A stretch of 64,000 nucleotides of DNA, from assembly GCF_041053055.1 (NCBI RefSeq), contig NZ_CP163443.1, forward strand, positions 2,852,001-2,916,000, read 5' to 3'. Source of the stretch: Streptomyces sp. R41. Its GTDB lineage: Bacteria > Actinomycetota > Actinomycetes > Streptomycetales > Streptomycetaceae. Of this stretch, positions 1 to 8,842 are shown one piece after another. The position numbers and the translations under genes are program-made. Within the stretch, counting starts at the first letter, position 1, and each line of letters opens with the position of its first letter. Under the pieces are notes generated by a model, which saw only the letters and a program-made list of their open reading frames with translations, searched no databases and was not told where the DNA came from.

Positions 1-463
1 GCAACCCCGGCGAACCGACCCGCCTGTGGTGCACGGCCACATGCCGGCCGAGGTCGGCGAGGGTACGCCGGGACACCGCCTCCGGGACGCCGCGCTCCCG
101 GTGATAGGCGCGCACATAGGGAAGCGCGGCGATGAAGACGTACACATGGAAGCAGCGCCCGAGCGCCCCGGCCGACGCGGGGAACGCGGGCGGCTCCCAG
201 CCCTTTCCTATCTCCCCCATGTCCCGTACGAAGCGTCCGACGCAGCGCGCGAGGAGCGTCATCGCCTCCGGGTCCGCCGCCAACCGGGCGCGCAGCGCGA
301 CGAGTTCATTGATGTGCTCGTGGGCCACGGTCAGGTCGAGCAGGACGTCGGGCAGCTCGTCCGCGTCCGGAAGCACCGCTTCCACCCGGGGCGCGCCCTC
401 GCTCTCCAGGTCCCTCAGCCACTCCGCGAGCCTCGCGTCCGCCCGCAGCGCCTCCAGCAGCAC
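1..463 (-). CDS. Acyltransferase domain-containing protein, N-terminal part (truncated by window edge)
   Basis: The minus-strand frame beginning at GTG 463 is preceded by a good ribosome site (GGGGGAGGCGAC) and reads VLLEALRADARLAEWL, then runs to the window edge for about 154 residues without a stop. It contains EAVSRRTLADLGRH and HMAVHHRR near the edge. This resembles the N-terminal helical half of streptomycete acyltransferase-domain proteins of GNAT type, usually about 300 residues; the catalytic half would lie left of the window. The substrate cannot be inferred. A competing ATG at 506 belongs to another frame with poor composition. Family assignment is from memory and moderate. Confidence 0.6.
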   Translation of the reverse strand, partial: MLLEALRADARLAEWLRDLESEGAPRVEAVLPDADELPDVLLDLTVAHEHINELVALRARLAADPEAMTLLARCVGRFVRDMGEIGKGWEPPAFPASAGALGRCFHVYVFIAALPYVRAYHRERGVPEAVSRRTLADLGRHVAVHHRRVGSPGL

Positions 464-557
464 CGTCGCCTCCCCCCGTCGGCCGTCGGTCCGACCGCTC
501 TCCCATGGTGAACGTGCACCACGAAGAGTACGTTTCCGAGTAGGAGTAGTGATCCGG

Positions 558-854
558 ATGCGTACGGGCAGTGAACCGACGACAGCGCGCAGTGCTCTGC
601 GGCTGCGCTTCTGGCTGAGCCTCTGGGGCCTGATCTGGGCGATCTTCGGAACGACCGCGTTCGCCCTGGTCGGGCGGCCCGGATGGGCGGCCGCGTGTGG
701 CGTGCTGTGCCTGGTCGTCGCCGTGGATATGACCATGATCTTGCGGCACATCCACCAGGGGGCGCACTACCAGCCGGGCCCGGACGTCCCGCCCTACCCG
801 CCGCCGGACAGCCGCCTCCCGCCGTACCGGCCGAGGCAGCACCGGCTTCCTTAG
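558..854 (+). CDS. Small membrane protein, DUF6343-like
   Basis: About 98 residues. Two hydrophobic segments (roughly residues 17-35 and 42-60) form a hairpin, followed by a conserved-looking RHIHQGAHYQPGPDVPPY stretch and a Pro/Tyr/Arg-rich cytosolic tail. ATG 558 lies 11 nt after GGAG; an in-frame GTG at 549 is too close to that site. It resembles the small DUF6343 proteins of Streptomyces; no function is known. It is divergent from the acyltransferase and convergent with the TPR gene, whose stop is only 8 nt beyond its own. Confidence 0.7.
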   Translation: MRTGSEPTTARSALRLRFWLSLWGLIWAIFGTTAFALVGRPGWAAACGVLCLVVAVDMTMILRHIHQGAHYQPGPDVPPYPPPDSRLPPYRPRQHRLP

Positions 855-861
855 CCGAGCG

Positions 862-1242
862 TCACGTGTCGAAGCGCGCCGCTTCCAGGTACTGCGGCTT
901 CGGGTCGAGCGCCGCCGCAAGCCTGAAGTGCCGCCTCGCCTGCTCGGGGCGGCGCTGGCGCTCATAGGTGCGGGCGAGCGCGAAGTGCGCGAACGCGTTG
1001 TCCGGCTCGCGCTCCAGGACGATCGTGAACTCCAGCTCGGCGGGGCGCAGTTGCGCGGCGGCGAAGAAGGCACGTGCGCGCAGCAGCCGGGCTGCCGTGT
1101 TCTCCGGATGCGCGGCGATGACTGAGTCGAGCAGCTTCACCGCGCCCCGCGGGTCCCGCGCGGCGAGCAGTCGCTCGGCGGCGCGGAAGTCGATGACATG
1201 CGTCTCCGGAGTACGTCCGGTCGAACCGCTGGTCTCGGGCAC
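862..1242 (-). CDS. TPR-repeat protein
   Basis: This is a 126-residue cytosolic protein. Residues about 20-120 form three tetratricopeptide-type helix pairs (ARDPRGAVKLLDSVIAAHPE, then RPAELEFTIVLEREPDN, then RRPEQARRHFRLAAALDP), with the usual small residues and the closing proline. TPR arrays mediate protein contacts and no enzymatic residues are seen. GTG 1242 is preceded by AAGGA at 7 nt. It sits 50 bp downstream of coaE on the same strand and probably shares its transcript. Confidence 0.85.
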   Translation of the reverse strand: MPETSGSTGRTPETHVIDFRAAERLLAARDPRGAVKLLDSVIAAHPENTAARLLRARAFFAAAQLRPAELEFTIVLEREPDNAFAHFALARTYERQRRPEQARRHFRLAAALDPKPQYLEAARFDT

Positions 1243-1292
1243 GGCAGAGTCCTTCCCTCACTGCAAGGGTTCAACGCCCCCACAGGGGGCCG

Positions 1293-1901
1293 CTATTCCT
1301 GGGGCTGGTGGGCCCTGCGGACGAGATCGGCCCATACATCCCGTACGCGCCGCTCCAGGTCCTCCCGGGGTACCTCGTTGTCGATGACGATGTCGGCGAT
1401 CTCCAGGCGCTTCTCGCGCGGGGCCTGGGCGGCCATGCGGGCGCGGGCGTCTTCCTCGGTCATCCCGCGCAGCCGTACGAGGCGGTCCAGCTGGGTTTCG
1501 GGGCTTGCGTCGACGACGATCACGAGGTCGTACAGCGGCCCGAGGCCGTTCTCGGCGAGCAGGGGCACGTCGTGGACGACGACGGCCTCTTCGGAGGCGG
1601 CGTCTTCTAGCTCGCGGGAGCGTGCGCCCACCAGGGGATGCACGATCGAGTTGAGGACGGCGAGCTTCTCGGGGTCGGCGAAGACGATCGAGCCCAGCCT
1701 GGGCCGGTCCAGGCTGCCGTCCGGCGCGAGCACGTCCTTGCCGAAGGCATCGACGACCGCCGCGAGGCCGGGAGTTCCGGGCGCGACGACCTCCCGGGCG
1801 ATTCTGTCCGCGTCGATCAGCACCGCGCCGTGCTCGACGAGCAGCCGCGACACTTCGCTCTTGCCGGCGCCGATACCACCGGTCAGGCCCACCTTCAGCA
1901 T
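1293..1901 (-). CDS. coaE: Dephospho-CoA kinase
   Basis: CoaE phosphorylates the 3' hydroxyl of dephospho-CoA with ATP, the last step of coenzyme A synthesis. The 202-residue protein has the P-loop GGIGAGKS at residues 8-15, the [10 protein letters not shown] substrate-binding segment and the [12 protein letters not shown] stretch typical of the family. Length is normal for a single-domain enzyme. ATG 1901 was chosen because homologues begin directly with the beta strand before the P-loop (MLKVGLTGG). It lies between the PAC2 gene upstream and the TPR gene downstream. Confidence 0.95.
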   Translation of the reverse strand: MLKVGLTGGIGAGKSEVSRLLVEHGAVLIDADRIAREVVAPGTPGLAAVVDAFGKDVLAPDGSLDRPRLGSIVFADPEKLAVLNSIVHPLVGARSRELEDAASEEAVVVHDVPLLAENGLGPLYDLVIVVDASPETQLDRLVRLRGMTEEDARARMAAQAPREKRLEIADIVIDNEVPREDLERRVRDVWADLVRRAHQPQE

Positions 1902-1959
1902 GCCCAGCAGCTTAGGGCCTGCCACTGACAGGCCCTTCGAGAGGGAGCCTGGACCAGGG

Positions 1960-2898
1960 CTAGGCGTCGCCCTCCCGCTCGGCCAGGAACCGCTCGAACT
2001 CCAGGCCGATCTCGTCCGCCGACGGGATGTCCACCGGCTCCGCGAGCATGTTGCCCCGCGTCTCGGCGCCCGCCGCGGCGTCGTACTGGTGCTCAAGGCC
2101 CTGGACGAGGGCGACGAGCTCTTCGTCGCCCTCCTGGATCTGGCGGTCGATCTCCGTCTGCGTACGGTGCGCTTCCGTGCGCAGCGAGTGCGCGATGCCG
2201 GGGAGCACCAGGCCGGTCGCGGCCGTGATGGACTCCAGGACGGTCAGCGCGGCGTCCGGGTACGGGGAACGGGCGATGTAGTGCGGCACGTGCGCGGCGA
2301 CACCGAGGACGTCGTGTCCGGCCTCCATGAGGCGGTACTCGACGAGGGACTCGGCGCTTCCGGGGACCTGCGCCTCGTCGAAGGGGCTGCGGTGGCCGGG
2401 CACCAGCTCGGTGCGGTTGCCGTGCGGGGTGAGGCCCACGGGGCGCGTGTGCGGGACGCCCATGGGGATGCCGTGGAAGTTCACGGAAAGGCGGACGCCG
2501 AGCCGCTCGACGATCTGCTGGACGGCGGCGGCGAACCGCTCCCACTCGACGTCCGGCTCAGGGCCGGACAGCAGCAGGAAAGGCGCCCCTGTCGCGTCCT
2601 GCACGAGGCGTACGTCAAGCGTGGGCTCTTCGTAGTCGGTCCAACGGTCGCGCTTGAACGTCAGCAGCGGGCGCCGCGCCCGGTAGTCCACGAGCCGGTC
2701 GTGGTCGAAGCGGGCCACGACCTGGTGGGGCAGCGAGTCGAGCAGCCGGTCGACGATCTGGTCGCCGGTCTCGCCCGCGTCGATGTATCCGTCGAAGTGG
2801 TAGAGCATGACAAGACCGGCCGACTCCTGGGCGAGTGCCATGTCGACAACGGCCAAGCCCTTCGGCTCCCATGCGTACAAACCCTGCGGATCAAGCAC
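1960..2898 (-). CDS. PAC2 family protein
   Basis: 312 residues, cytosolic. It shows the actinobacterial PAC2 (proteasome assembly chaperone 2-like) pattern: [17 protein letters not shown] near the N terminus, then [12 protein letters not shown] and [13 protein letters not shown], and a C-terminal charged helical region. The family is linked by homology to archaeal and eukaryal proteasome-assembly chaperones, but the bacterial role is undefined. GTG 2898 was chosen because GGAGGAG lies 9 nt upstream and the sequence upstream of it looks non-coding. It is the first gene of the PAC2-coaE-TPR run. Confidence 0.88.
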   Translation of the reverse strand: MLDPQGLYAWEPKGLAVVDMALAQESAGLVMLYHFDGYIDAGETGDQIVDRLLDSLPHQVVARFDHDRLVDYRARRPLLTFKRDRWTDYEEPTLDVRLVQDATGAPFLLLSGPEPDVEWERFAAAVQQIVERLGVRLSVNFHGIPMGVPHTRPVGLTPHGNRTELVPGHRSPFDEAQVPGSAESLVEYRLMEAGHDVLGVAAHVPHYIARSPYPDAALTVLESITAATGLVLPGIAHSLRTEAHRTQTEIDRQIQEGDEELVALVQGLEHQYDAAAGAETRGNMLAEPVDIPSADEIGLEFERFLAEREGDA

Positions 2899-3016
2899 TG
2901 TGACCGCTCCTCCTCGTGTTCGTACTGCACAACATGGTGCGGAGCGCCGGCATTCCCGCCCGCGCTCCGCACCATCGCCTCTCACCGACTTCTCAGCCGC
3001 CACGAGCGGCTGGAAA

Positions 3017-3147
3017 GGCATCTACAGAAGGTTGCCAACTCATCCACAAAGGGCTGTCGAGGCATCCACAGATGGCTGTTGATGCATCTACCGACGGCTA
3101 CCAGGACAGCACGCGCGTGTTACGAGGACAGCACGCGCGCGTGGAGC
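3017..3147. repeat. Two adjacent families of 22-bp tandem repeats at the amine-oxidase stop codon
   Basis: 3017-3103 holds four degenerate 22-bp units beginning near GGCATCTACAGAAGG, at 3017, 3039, 3061 and 3083. 3104-3147 holds two near-identical 22-bp units, GGACAGCACGCGCGTG at 3104 and again at 3126. The second family overlaps the last codons of the amine oxidase; its stop (TTA at 3120-3122) is in the first copy, and the equivalent position holds a second stop in the downstream copy. This fills most of the gap between the amine oxidase and the PAC2 gene. Confidence 0.85.
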
Positions 3148-4727
3148 GCGGTGACCGCCTTGCGGGCGGACGTGAAGGCACCGTGCTGCCAGGCGTCGGT
3201 ATAGCTGAGCCAGTCGCCCGCGAAGTAGACCCGCCCGGTGGGCTCGTTCAGCGGCTTGTACCGGACGTCGTCGGGTCCGCCGGGGGTGTCGTGCCAGGCG
3301 GCCTCCAAGTGGGGTGTCTGGCGCCAGTGGTGCGAGAAGGAGGACGCGAGTTCGGTGCGGTACTTCTCGCCATAGATCTTCACGCCCGCGGCCACCGCGC
3401 GCTTCTCGCGCTCCTCGGGGGTGAGTTTCGCGTACGAGTCGGCGTCGTCCCCGTAGTTGTAGTAGCCGATGAGCACGCCGCGCTCGCCGTGGAAGCCGTA
3501 CGAGGGGTGCCAGATGTGGGTGACGTCCTGGTCGGTCTCGGTGATGCCGCCGTAGATGTTGTGATCAAGCTCCCACCAGCGCGAACGGTACTCCAGACCG
3601 ATCTTGGCCGCTGACGAGGGAGTGATCGCCTCCAGGGCGCTCTGCACTCCGGAGCCGAGGTTGTGCGGGATCTTGGCGAGGATGTTGGGCGGCAGGGCGC
3701 CGATGCAGTAGTCGGCGTCGATGGACTTCGTACGGCCGCCCTGGGTGTAAGTGACCGTGACGCCACTCCCCTTGTCGGTGATTTTGGAGACCGCGGCGCC
3801 CGTACGGATGCGGTGGGCCCCGATCGCCTTCGTCAGCGCCTTCGGTATCTGGTCCATGCCGCCCACCGGTTGGAACATCAGCATCGCCTGGTCGAAGCCG
3901 AACTCGAAGGAGAAGTAGCGGCCGACGCCGGTGGCGAAGACATCGGAGGCGGTGGGGATGTCGCCGAGGAGCACACCTGGGGTTCCCGCGGCGGCGGGGA
4001 CGGTGGTGTAGCCGCGGCGCTCACCGCCTTCGTACGTCAGCTTGTCGCCGAGCTCGCCGAAGTCCTTGAGGAACTCGACGAGTTTCTCCTGGTCCGTGGC
4101 GGTCAGCTCCTTGTCGAGAGCGCCCTTGTCGGTGGCCTTGGCGAGCAACTCGGAGACGTAGCCGTAGACATCGGCCTTGGCGGTGCGGTACCGCATCGGC
4201 TTGGTCATGCCGGTCGACTCGTTGTAGATGTACGCGTCCGCGTTCGTGTTCGTGAACACCTCGATCGGGACGCCGAGTTCGCGGCAATAGTCGAGGGTGA
4301 CCATCCACTGCGGAAGGCGGGCCGGGCCCGCATTCATGTAGTGGCCCTCGCTGAAGCGGGCCGTCTGTGTGTTGCCGTAGAGGTCGGTGGTCGAATCGCC
4401 GCCGCGCACGGTGAAGTTGCGGCCGCCGGTGCGGTCCCTTGCCTCCAGGACCGTACAGTCGTAGCCCGCCTTGCCGAGCTCGTACGCGGACGCGAGCCCG
4501 GCGATGCCGCCGCCGACGATGACGACCTTGGCGGCGCCGCGTCCGGTGAGTGTGAAATCGCTCGACTTCAGTGCGCGGAAGGGCTGTTCACGTCCTGCGG
4601 CCTGCGCGGTGGGCGCGAGGCCGAGGGCGCCCATGGTGGCGAACATCGCGCCCGCCCCACCGGTGAGACCCACATTGCGGAGAAAGGTGCGCCGGCTCGC
4701 ATCGGTAGATCGTCGCTGTGCTGCCAT
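3120..4727 (-). CDS. Tat-exported flavin monoamine/L-amino-acid oxidase
   Basis: A 535-residue FAD-dependent amine oxidase predicted to oxidise an amine or amino acid to imine with release of H2O2, outside the membrane. Residues 12-16 (RRTFL) followed by a Gly/Ala-rich segment ending at AQAA form a twin-arginine signal. The dinucleotide site GGGIAG is at 72-77 with the family E-x(n)-RTGGR continuation. A C-terminal GRVYFAGDWLSYTDAWQHGA completes the FAD site. ATG 4727 lies 9 nt after AGGGGA; an earlier ATG at 4745 lacks such a site. The substrate is not determinable. Confidence 0.9.
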   Translation of the reverse strand: MAAQRRSTDASRRTFLRNVGLTGGAGAMFATMGALGLAPTAQAAGREQPFRALKSSDFTLTGRGAAKVVIVGGGIAGLASAYELGKAGYDCTVLEARDRTGGRNFTVRGGDSTTDLYGNTQTARFSEGHYMNAGPARLPQWMVTLDYCRELGVPIEVFTNTNADAYIYNESTGMTKPMRYRTAKADVYGYVSELLAKATDKGALDKELTATDQEKLVEFLKDFGELGDKLTYEGGERRGYTTVPAAAGTPGVLLGDIPTASDVFATGVGRYFSFEFGFDQAMLMFQPVGGMDQIPKALTKAIGAHRIRTGAAVSKITDKGSGVTVTYTQGGRTKSIDADYCIGALPPNILAKIPHNLGSGVQSALEAITPSSAAKIGLEYRSRWWELDHNIYGGITETDQDVTHIWHPSYGFHGERGVLIGYYNYGDDADSYAKLTPEEREKRAVAAGVKIYGEKYRTELASSFSHHWRQTPHLEAAWHDTPGGPDDVRYKPLNEPTGRVYFAGDWLSYTDAWQHGAFTSARKAVTALHARVLSS

Positions 4728-4849
4728 GACTTCGGCTCCCCTCACGATCTTGAATGACCCGGGGATCCTGGCAACGCCCTGTTACAGCACGGGAGTTACT
4801 CGTGTATCTGCCACGTTTCCCTCCCCGCACACTCGAACTGGTCCAGACC

Positions 4850-4878
4850 TTGACGCGAGCATGAGGCGCATCTACGTT
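4850..4878 (+). promoter_or_regulatory. Predicted housekeeping promoter of the beta-helix gene
   Basis: TTGACG at 4850-4855, a 17-bp spacer, then TACGTT at 4873-4878 match the sigma-HrdB type -35/-10 pattern. Transcription would start near 4885, giving a leader of about 60 nt to ATG 4947. It lies in the divergent gap between the amine oxidase and the beta-helix gene. Confidence 0.55.
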
Positions 4879-4946
4879 CACATGAGCACCCAAAGTTCAT
4901 GTACAAGAACACGCTTCTATGCGAACCGACGGGAAGGTCCCCCCAC

Positions 4947-5909
4947 ATGCGCATGCGACGCACGCTCGTCATCCCTCTGCTCGCCGCGACGACAGCCTCG
5001 GTCGGGGCAGCCCTGACCGCTCCCCCTGCCGAGGCCGCCCAGGTCATCGAGGTCTCCACCGCTGCCCAGCTGAAGTCCGCACTCACCTCGGCATCGCCCG
5101 GCGACACGATCCACCTCGCCGACGGCACGTACACGGGCAACTTCAAGACGTCGACGGCGGCAAGCTCAGGCTCCCGCATCACCCTCACCGGGTCCTCGAA
5201 GGCGGTCCTCAAGGCGAGCGGCGGCTACGGCCTCCATCTCAACGGCGCCTCGTACTGGACGGTCCAGGGCCTCACCGTCACCGGCGGACAGAAGGGCATC
5301 ATGATCGACTCGGCGAAGGGCGTCGTCGTCGACGCAGTCACCGTCCACGGACTCGACATGGAAGGCGTCCACTTCCGCAACTCCAGCACGGACGGCATGA
5401 TCAAGAATTCGAAGATCTACGACACCGGCAACGACGGCCGTGGCATGGGCGAGGGCGTGTACGTCGGAACGGCCGGCGGAACCTCCGACAGGAGCGACCG
5501 CGTCCAGATCACCGGCAACACGATCGGCCCGGACGTCGGCGGCGAGAACGTCGACATCAAGGAGGGCACCACGGGTGCCCGCATCACCGGCAACACCTTC
5601 GACGGCAGCGGCCTCACCGGCGCCAACTACGACGACTCCTGGGTCGACGTGAAGGGCAACGACGTCCTCGTGGAGAACAACAAGGGCAGGTCCACGACGA
5701 ACGACGGTTACGAGACCCACACGCAGCAGTCCGGCTGGGGCTGCGGCACAGTGTTCCGCTCCAACACCTCGGACCTGACGGGCGCGACGGGCGACAAACA
5801 GCTCGCGATCAACGTGACCAACTACAGCACGAACTGCAAGGCGACGGTGTATGCCTCGAACACGGTGACGGGAGGCAAGGGCCTCACCAACATCACGGTC
5901 ACTCCATAG
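4947..5909 (+). CDS. Secreted right-handed parallel beta-helix protein
   Basis: 320 residues with a Sec signal (about residues 1-31, ending PPAEAAQ). The remainder has repeated short beta-strand turns rich in Asn, Gly and Thr (ITGNTI, VTGGQKGIMI, ITGNTFDGSG) typical of pectate-lyase-like right-handed beta helices. An early TAAQLKSALTSASPGDTIHL motif marks the first coil of such folds. Such proteins are usually polysaccharide lyases or carbohydrate-binding; catalytic residues cannot be assigned here. ATG 4947 lies 9 nt after GGGAAGG. It is transcribed away from the amine oxidase. Confidence 0.85.
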   Translation: MRMRRTLVIPLLAATTASVGAALTAPPAEAAQVIEVSTAAQLKSALTSASPGDTIHLADGTYTGNFKTSTAASSGSRITLTGSSKAVLKASGGYGLHLNGASYWTVQGLTVTGGQKGIMIDSAKGVVVDAVTVHGLDMEGVHFRNSSTDGMIKNSKIYDTGNDGRGMGEGVYVGTAGGTSDRSDRVQITGNTIGPDVGGENVDIKEGTTGARITGNTFDGSGLTGANYDDSWVDVKGNDVLVENNKGRSTTNDGYETHTQQSGWGCGTVFRSNTSDLTGATGDKQLAINVTNYSTNCKATVYASNTVTGGKGLTNITVTP

Positions 5910-6000
5910 CACCGTCCAGGGGAGCGCCCCACAGGGACGCGGGGGTGTGACAGGTGCGGCTCCGCCGTGTGGGCGCGACCAGCCCCCACACCCTGAAGAC

Positions 6001-6044
6001 AAAAAAACCGGTGGGCCGCACCCCCACAAGGGGTGCGGCCCACC
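6001..6044 (-). terminator. Rho-independent terminator of rpsA
   Basis: A perfect 15-bp stem (6010-6024 with 6030-6044, loop CACAA) is followed, reading the minus strand, by GG and seven T residues. It sits 33 bp past the rpsA stop. The hairpin also faces the end of the plus-strand beta-helix gene and could block transcription from both sides, but a T tract exists only in the rpsA direction. Confidence 0.9.
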
Positions 6045-6076
6045 GACCAGCTACTGCCTGGCGGAACCTACACGGT

Positions 6077-7576
6077 TCAGCTCTGGCCACCCGCGAGCTT
6101 CTCGCGAAGCGCGGCGAGGGCCTCGTCCGACGCCAGGGCGCCGGAGGTGTCGTCCGACTCCGAGGAGTACGAACCGCCACCGGTGGCGGCCGGAGCCGCA
6201 CCCGCGGCGCCAGCACCCTCGGCCTCGGCCTGCGCGTCGGCCTCGCGGGACTTGATGACCTGCGCCTGGTGCTGCTCGAAGCGCTGCTGCGCCTCGGCGT
6301 ACTGGTGCTCCCACGCCTCGCGCTGGGTCTCGTAGCCCTCGAGCCAGTCGTTGGTCTCGGGGTCGAAGCCCTCGGGGTAGATGTAGTTGCCCTGGTCGTC
6401 GTACGACGCGGCCATGCCGTACAGGGTCGGGTCGAACTCGACCGAGGCCGGGTCGGCACCGAAGGACTCGTTGGCCTGCTTCAGCGAGAGGCTGATGCGG
6501 CGGCGCTCGAGGTCGATGTCGATGACCTTGACGAAGATCTCGTCGTTGACCTGGACGACCTGCTCCGGGATCTCCACGTGGCGCTCGGCCAGCTCGGAGA
6601 TGTGGACCAGACCCTCGATGCCCTCGTCCACGCGGACGAACGCACCGAACGGAACGAGCTTGGTGACCTTACCCGGGACGACCTGACCGATCTGGTGCGT
6701 ACGGGCGAACTGCTGCCACGGGTCTTCCTGCGTCGCCTTGAGCGACAGGGAGACGCGCTCGCGGTCCATGTCGACGTCGAGGACCTCGACGGTGACTTCC
6801 TGGCCGACCTCGACAACCTCGGAGGGGTGGTCGATGTGCTTCCAGGAGAGCTCGGAGACGTGCACCAGACCGTCGACGCCACCCAGGTCCACGAACGCAC
6901 CGAAGTTGACGATCGAGGAGACGACGCCGGAGCGGACCTGACCCTTCTGCAGGGTCGTGAGGAACGTCTGGCGAACCTCGGACTGGGTCTGCTCCAGCCA
7001 GGCGCGGCGGGACAGGACCACGTTGTTGCGGTTCTTGTCCAGCTCGATGATCTTCGCCTCGAGCTCCTTGCCCACGTAGGGCTGGAGGTCGCGGACACGG
7101 CGCATCTCGACGAGAGAAGCCGGCAGGAAGCCACGGAGGCCGATGTCGAGGATGAGACCACCCTTGACGACCTCGATGACGGTACCGGTGACGATGCCGT
7201 CCTCTTCCTTGATCTTCTCGATGGTGCCCCAGGCGCGCTCGTACTGGGCGCGCTTCTTCGAGAGGATCAGGCGGCCTTCCTTGTCCTCCTTCTGGAGAAC
7301 AAGGGCTTCGATCTCGTCACCGACGGCGACGACCTCGTTCGGGTCGACGTCGTGCTTGATCGAGAGCTCGCGGCTCGGGATGACACCTTCGGTCTTGTAA
7401 CCGATGTCGAGCAGGACCTCGTCCCGGTCGACCTTCACGATGACGCCGTCGACGATGTCGCCGTCGTTGAAGTACTTGATCGTCTCGTCGATCGCGGCGA
7501 GGAAGGCTTCCTCGTTACCGATGTCGTTGACCGCAACCTGCGGGGTGGTGGCGGTGGTCTCGGTGCTGCTCGTCAT
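6077..7576 (-). CDS. rpsA: 30S ribosomal protein S1
   Basis: 499 residues with four S1 RNA-binding domains (about 37-107, 122-190, 209-277 and 294-363). Repeat signatures include VDGVIVKVDRDEVLLDIGYKTEGVIP, SIVNFGAFVDLGGVDGLVHVSELSW and LVPFGAFVRVDEGIEGLVHISEL. Four domains, not the six of E. coli S1, is normal for actinobacteria. The last 130 residues are an acidic, Gln/Ala/Ser-rich low-complexity tail. It binds mRNA on the 30S subunit. The start codon has only a weak upstream Shine-Dalgarno. A strong promoter and a leader of about 210 nt precede it. Confidence 0.97.
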   Translation of the reverse strand: MTSSTETTATTPQVAVNDIGNEEAFLAAIDETIKYFNDGDIVDGVIVKVDRDEVLLDIGYKTEGVIPSRELSIKHDVDPNEVVAVGDEIEALVLQKEDKEGRLILSKKRAQYERAWGTIEKIKEEDGIVTGTVIEVVKGGLILDIGLRGFLPASLVEMRRVRDLQPYVGKELEAKIIELDKNRNNVVLSRRAWLEQTQSEVRQTFLTTLQKGQVRSGVVSSIVNFGAFVDLGGVDGLVHVSELSWKHIDHPSEVVEVGQEVTVEVLDVDMDRERVSLSLKATQEDPWQQFARTHQIGQVVPGKVTKLVPFGAFVRVDEGIEGLVHISELAERHVEIPEQVVQVNDEIFVKVIDIDLERRRISLSLKQANESFGADPASVEFDPTLYGMAASYDDQGNYIYPEGFDPETNDWLEGYETQREAWEHQYAEAQQRFEQHQAQVIKSREADAQAEAEGAGAAGAAPAATGGGSYSSESDDTSGALASDEALAALREKLAGGQS

Positions 7577-7823
7577 GTGGGAAAGGGCTCCGGTACGGAC
7601 GGTGAGTCGTAGGTACTGCTTACGCCGGGAGCCCGTTTCGCTCTGCAGAAGGCCGGACAGCCAAGGAAGCGCCCAGCCTGGAGGGTGTTTTTACAAACAC
7701 AACCCAGTGGCGCCTCGAAAACCGAGGGGACATACATACAGATGCGAGCGCAGCCTGCTACGTCTGAGGAGCGCAGGCTCGCAGCGCAACTTGTAGCATA
7801 CGGGGGCAGCCGGGCAGGGTCAA
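7577..7823 (-). promoter_or_regulatory. rpsA promoter and long structured leader
   Basis: On the minus strand TTGACC (7823-7818), a 17-bp spacer and TATGCT (7800-7795) form a near-consensus promoter, so transcription should start near 7788, about 210 nt before the rpsA ATG. The leader holds a GC-rich inverted repeat (about 7745-7790) and a small hairpin GTGTTT/AAACAC (7685-7700). Ribosomal protein S1 is autoregulated in E. coli, so the leader is a candidate control region. This accounts for most of the divergent gap to the methyltransferase. Confidence 0.6.
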
Positions 7824-7913
7824 TGCGCGAAGGCGCACACCCGGGGCGGATCGCCGCATACCCGGCACAAGACCTGTCTCATGAGGCCACGCGGGCCATA
7901 GCGCGCCTCTGTC

Positions 7914-8774
7914 GTGACACCCCCGAGACGGGTTGGACGGAAGAGTACGACGAGGGAGCCGATCATCCAAGAGCCCGAACCGTTCGAGCCAGAAGCCACC
8001 CGACGCGAGGCGGGTGTCACGGAGAGTTCCCGTGCCAATCGTGGCTGGTGGGACCGGAACGCGGACGAGTACCAGATCGAGCACGGCACGTTCCTCGGAG
8101 ACGACCGTTTCGTGTGGGGACCCGAGGGTCTCGACGAGGTGGAGGCCGAGCTGCTCGGCGCGCCGGAGGACCTGAAGGGCAAGGACGTCCTGGAGATCGG
8201 CGCCGGCGCGGCCCAGTGCTCGCGCTGGCTGGCCGGCCAGGGGGCGCGTCCGGTGGCCCTGGACCTCTCCCACCGCCAGCTCCAGCACGCTCTGCGCATC
8301 GGCCAGGGCGTGCCCCTCGTGGAGGCCGACGCGGGCGCCCTGCCGTTCGCCGACGGCTCCTTCGACCTCGCGTGCTCGGCCTACGGCGCGCTGCCGTTCG
8401 TCGCCGACCCGGTCCGCGTCCTGCGGGAGGTGCGCCGGGTGCTGCGCCCCGGGGGACGCTTCGTCTTCTCGGTGACGCACCCGATCCGCTGGGCGTTCCC
8501 GGACGAGCCGGGCCCCGAGGGACTGAGCGTCTCCGCCTCCTACTTCGACCGCACGCCTTACGTGGAGCAGGACGACGAGGGCCGCGCGGTGTACGTCGAG
8601 CACCACAGGACGATCGGCGACCGCGTCCGCGACGTCGTGGCCGGCGGGTTCCGCCTGGTCGACCTCGTCGAGCCGGAGTGGCCCGCCTGGAACACCCAGG
8701 AGTGGGGCGGCTGGTCCCCGCTGCGCGGGAATCTGATCCCGGGGACGGCGATCTTCGTGTGCGAGCGGGACTGA
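7914..8774 (+). CDS. Class I SAM-dependent methyltransferase
   Basis: 286 residues. The SAM-binding motif VLEIGAGAAQCSRWLA, an acidic end of strand 2 (VALDLSHRQL), and AGALPFADGSFDLACS then LREVRRVLRPGGRFVFS are the standard methyltransferase-11 signatures. It starts GWWDRNADEYQIEHG after a 35-residue poorly conserved N-terminus. GTG 7914 is the only plausible in-frame start because the conserved region begins with a non-initiator GTC. Substrate unknown. Its last codons and stop are duplicated in tandem (8765-8806). Confidence 0.88.
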   Translation: MTPPRRVGRKSTTREPIIQEPEPFEPEATRREAGVTESSRANRGWWDRNADEYQIEHGTFLGDDRFVWGPEGLDEVEAELLGAPEDLKGKDVLEIGAGAAQCSRWLAGQGARPVALDLSHRQLQHALRIGQGVPLVEADAGALPFADGSFDLACSAYGALPFVADPVRVLREVRRVLRPGGRFVFSVTHPIRWAFPDEPGPEGLSVSASYFDRTPYVEQDDEGRAVYVEHHRTIGDRVRDVVAGGFRLVDLVEPEWPAWNTQEWGGWSPLRGNLIPGTAIFVCERD

Positions 8775-8806
8775 GCGCACACAAAGCGGGACTGAGCGCA
8801 CACAAA
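8765..8806. repeat. 21-bp tandem duplication spanning a stop codon
   Basis: GCGGGACTGAGCGCACACAA plus one A occurs at 8765-8785 and again, identical, at 8786-8806. The first copy contains the TGA stop of the methyltransferase (8772-8774). The second runs into the left arm of the hairpin at 8801-8842. Confidence 0.95.
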
Positions 8807-8842
8807 TGGGGTGCCCGCGCGTGCGTGGGCACCCCATTTGTG
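8801..8842 (+). terminator. Terminator hairpin after the methyltransferase
   Basis: A 16-bp perfect stem (8801-8816 with 8827-8842; arm CACAAATGGGGTGCCC) encloses a 10-nt loop. No T tract follows, which is common for streptomycete terminators. It separates the methyltransferase from hrpB on the same strand. Confidence 0.75.

Noticed and set aside
306..1073. Minus-strand frame of 255 codons containing ATG 506
   Set aside because: It crosses the plus-strand DUF6343-like gene and conflicts with the better acyltransferase frame starting at GTG 463.
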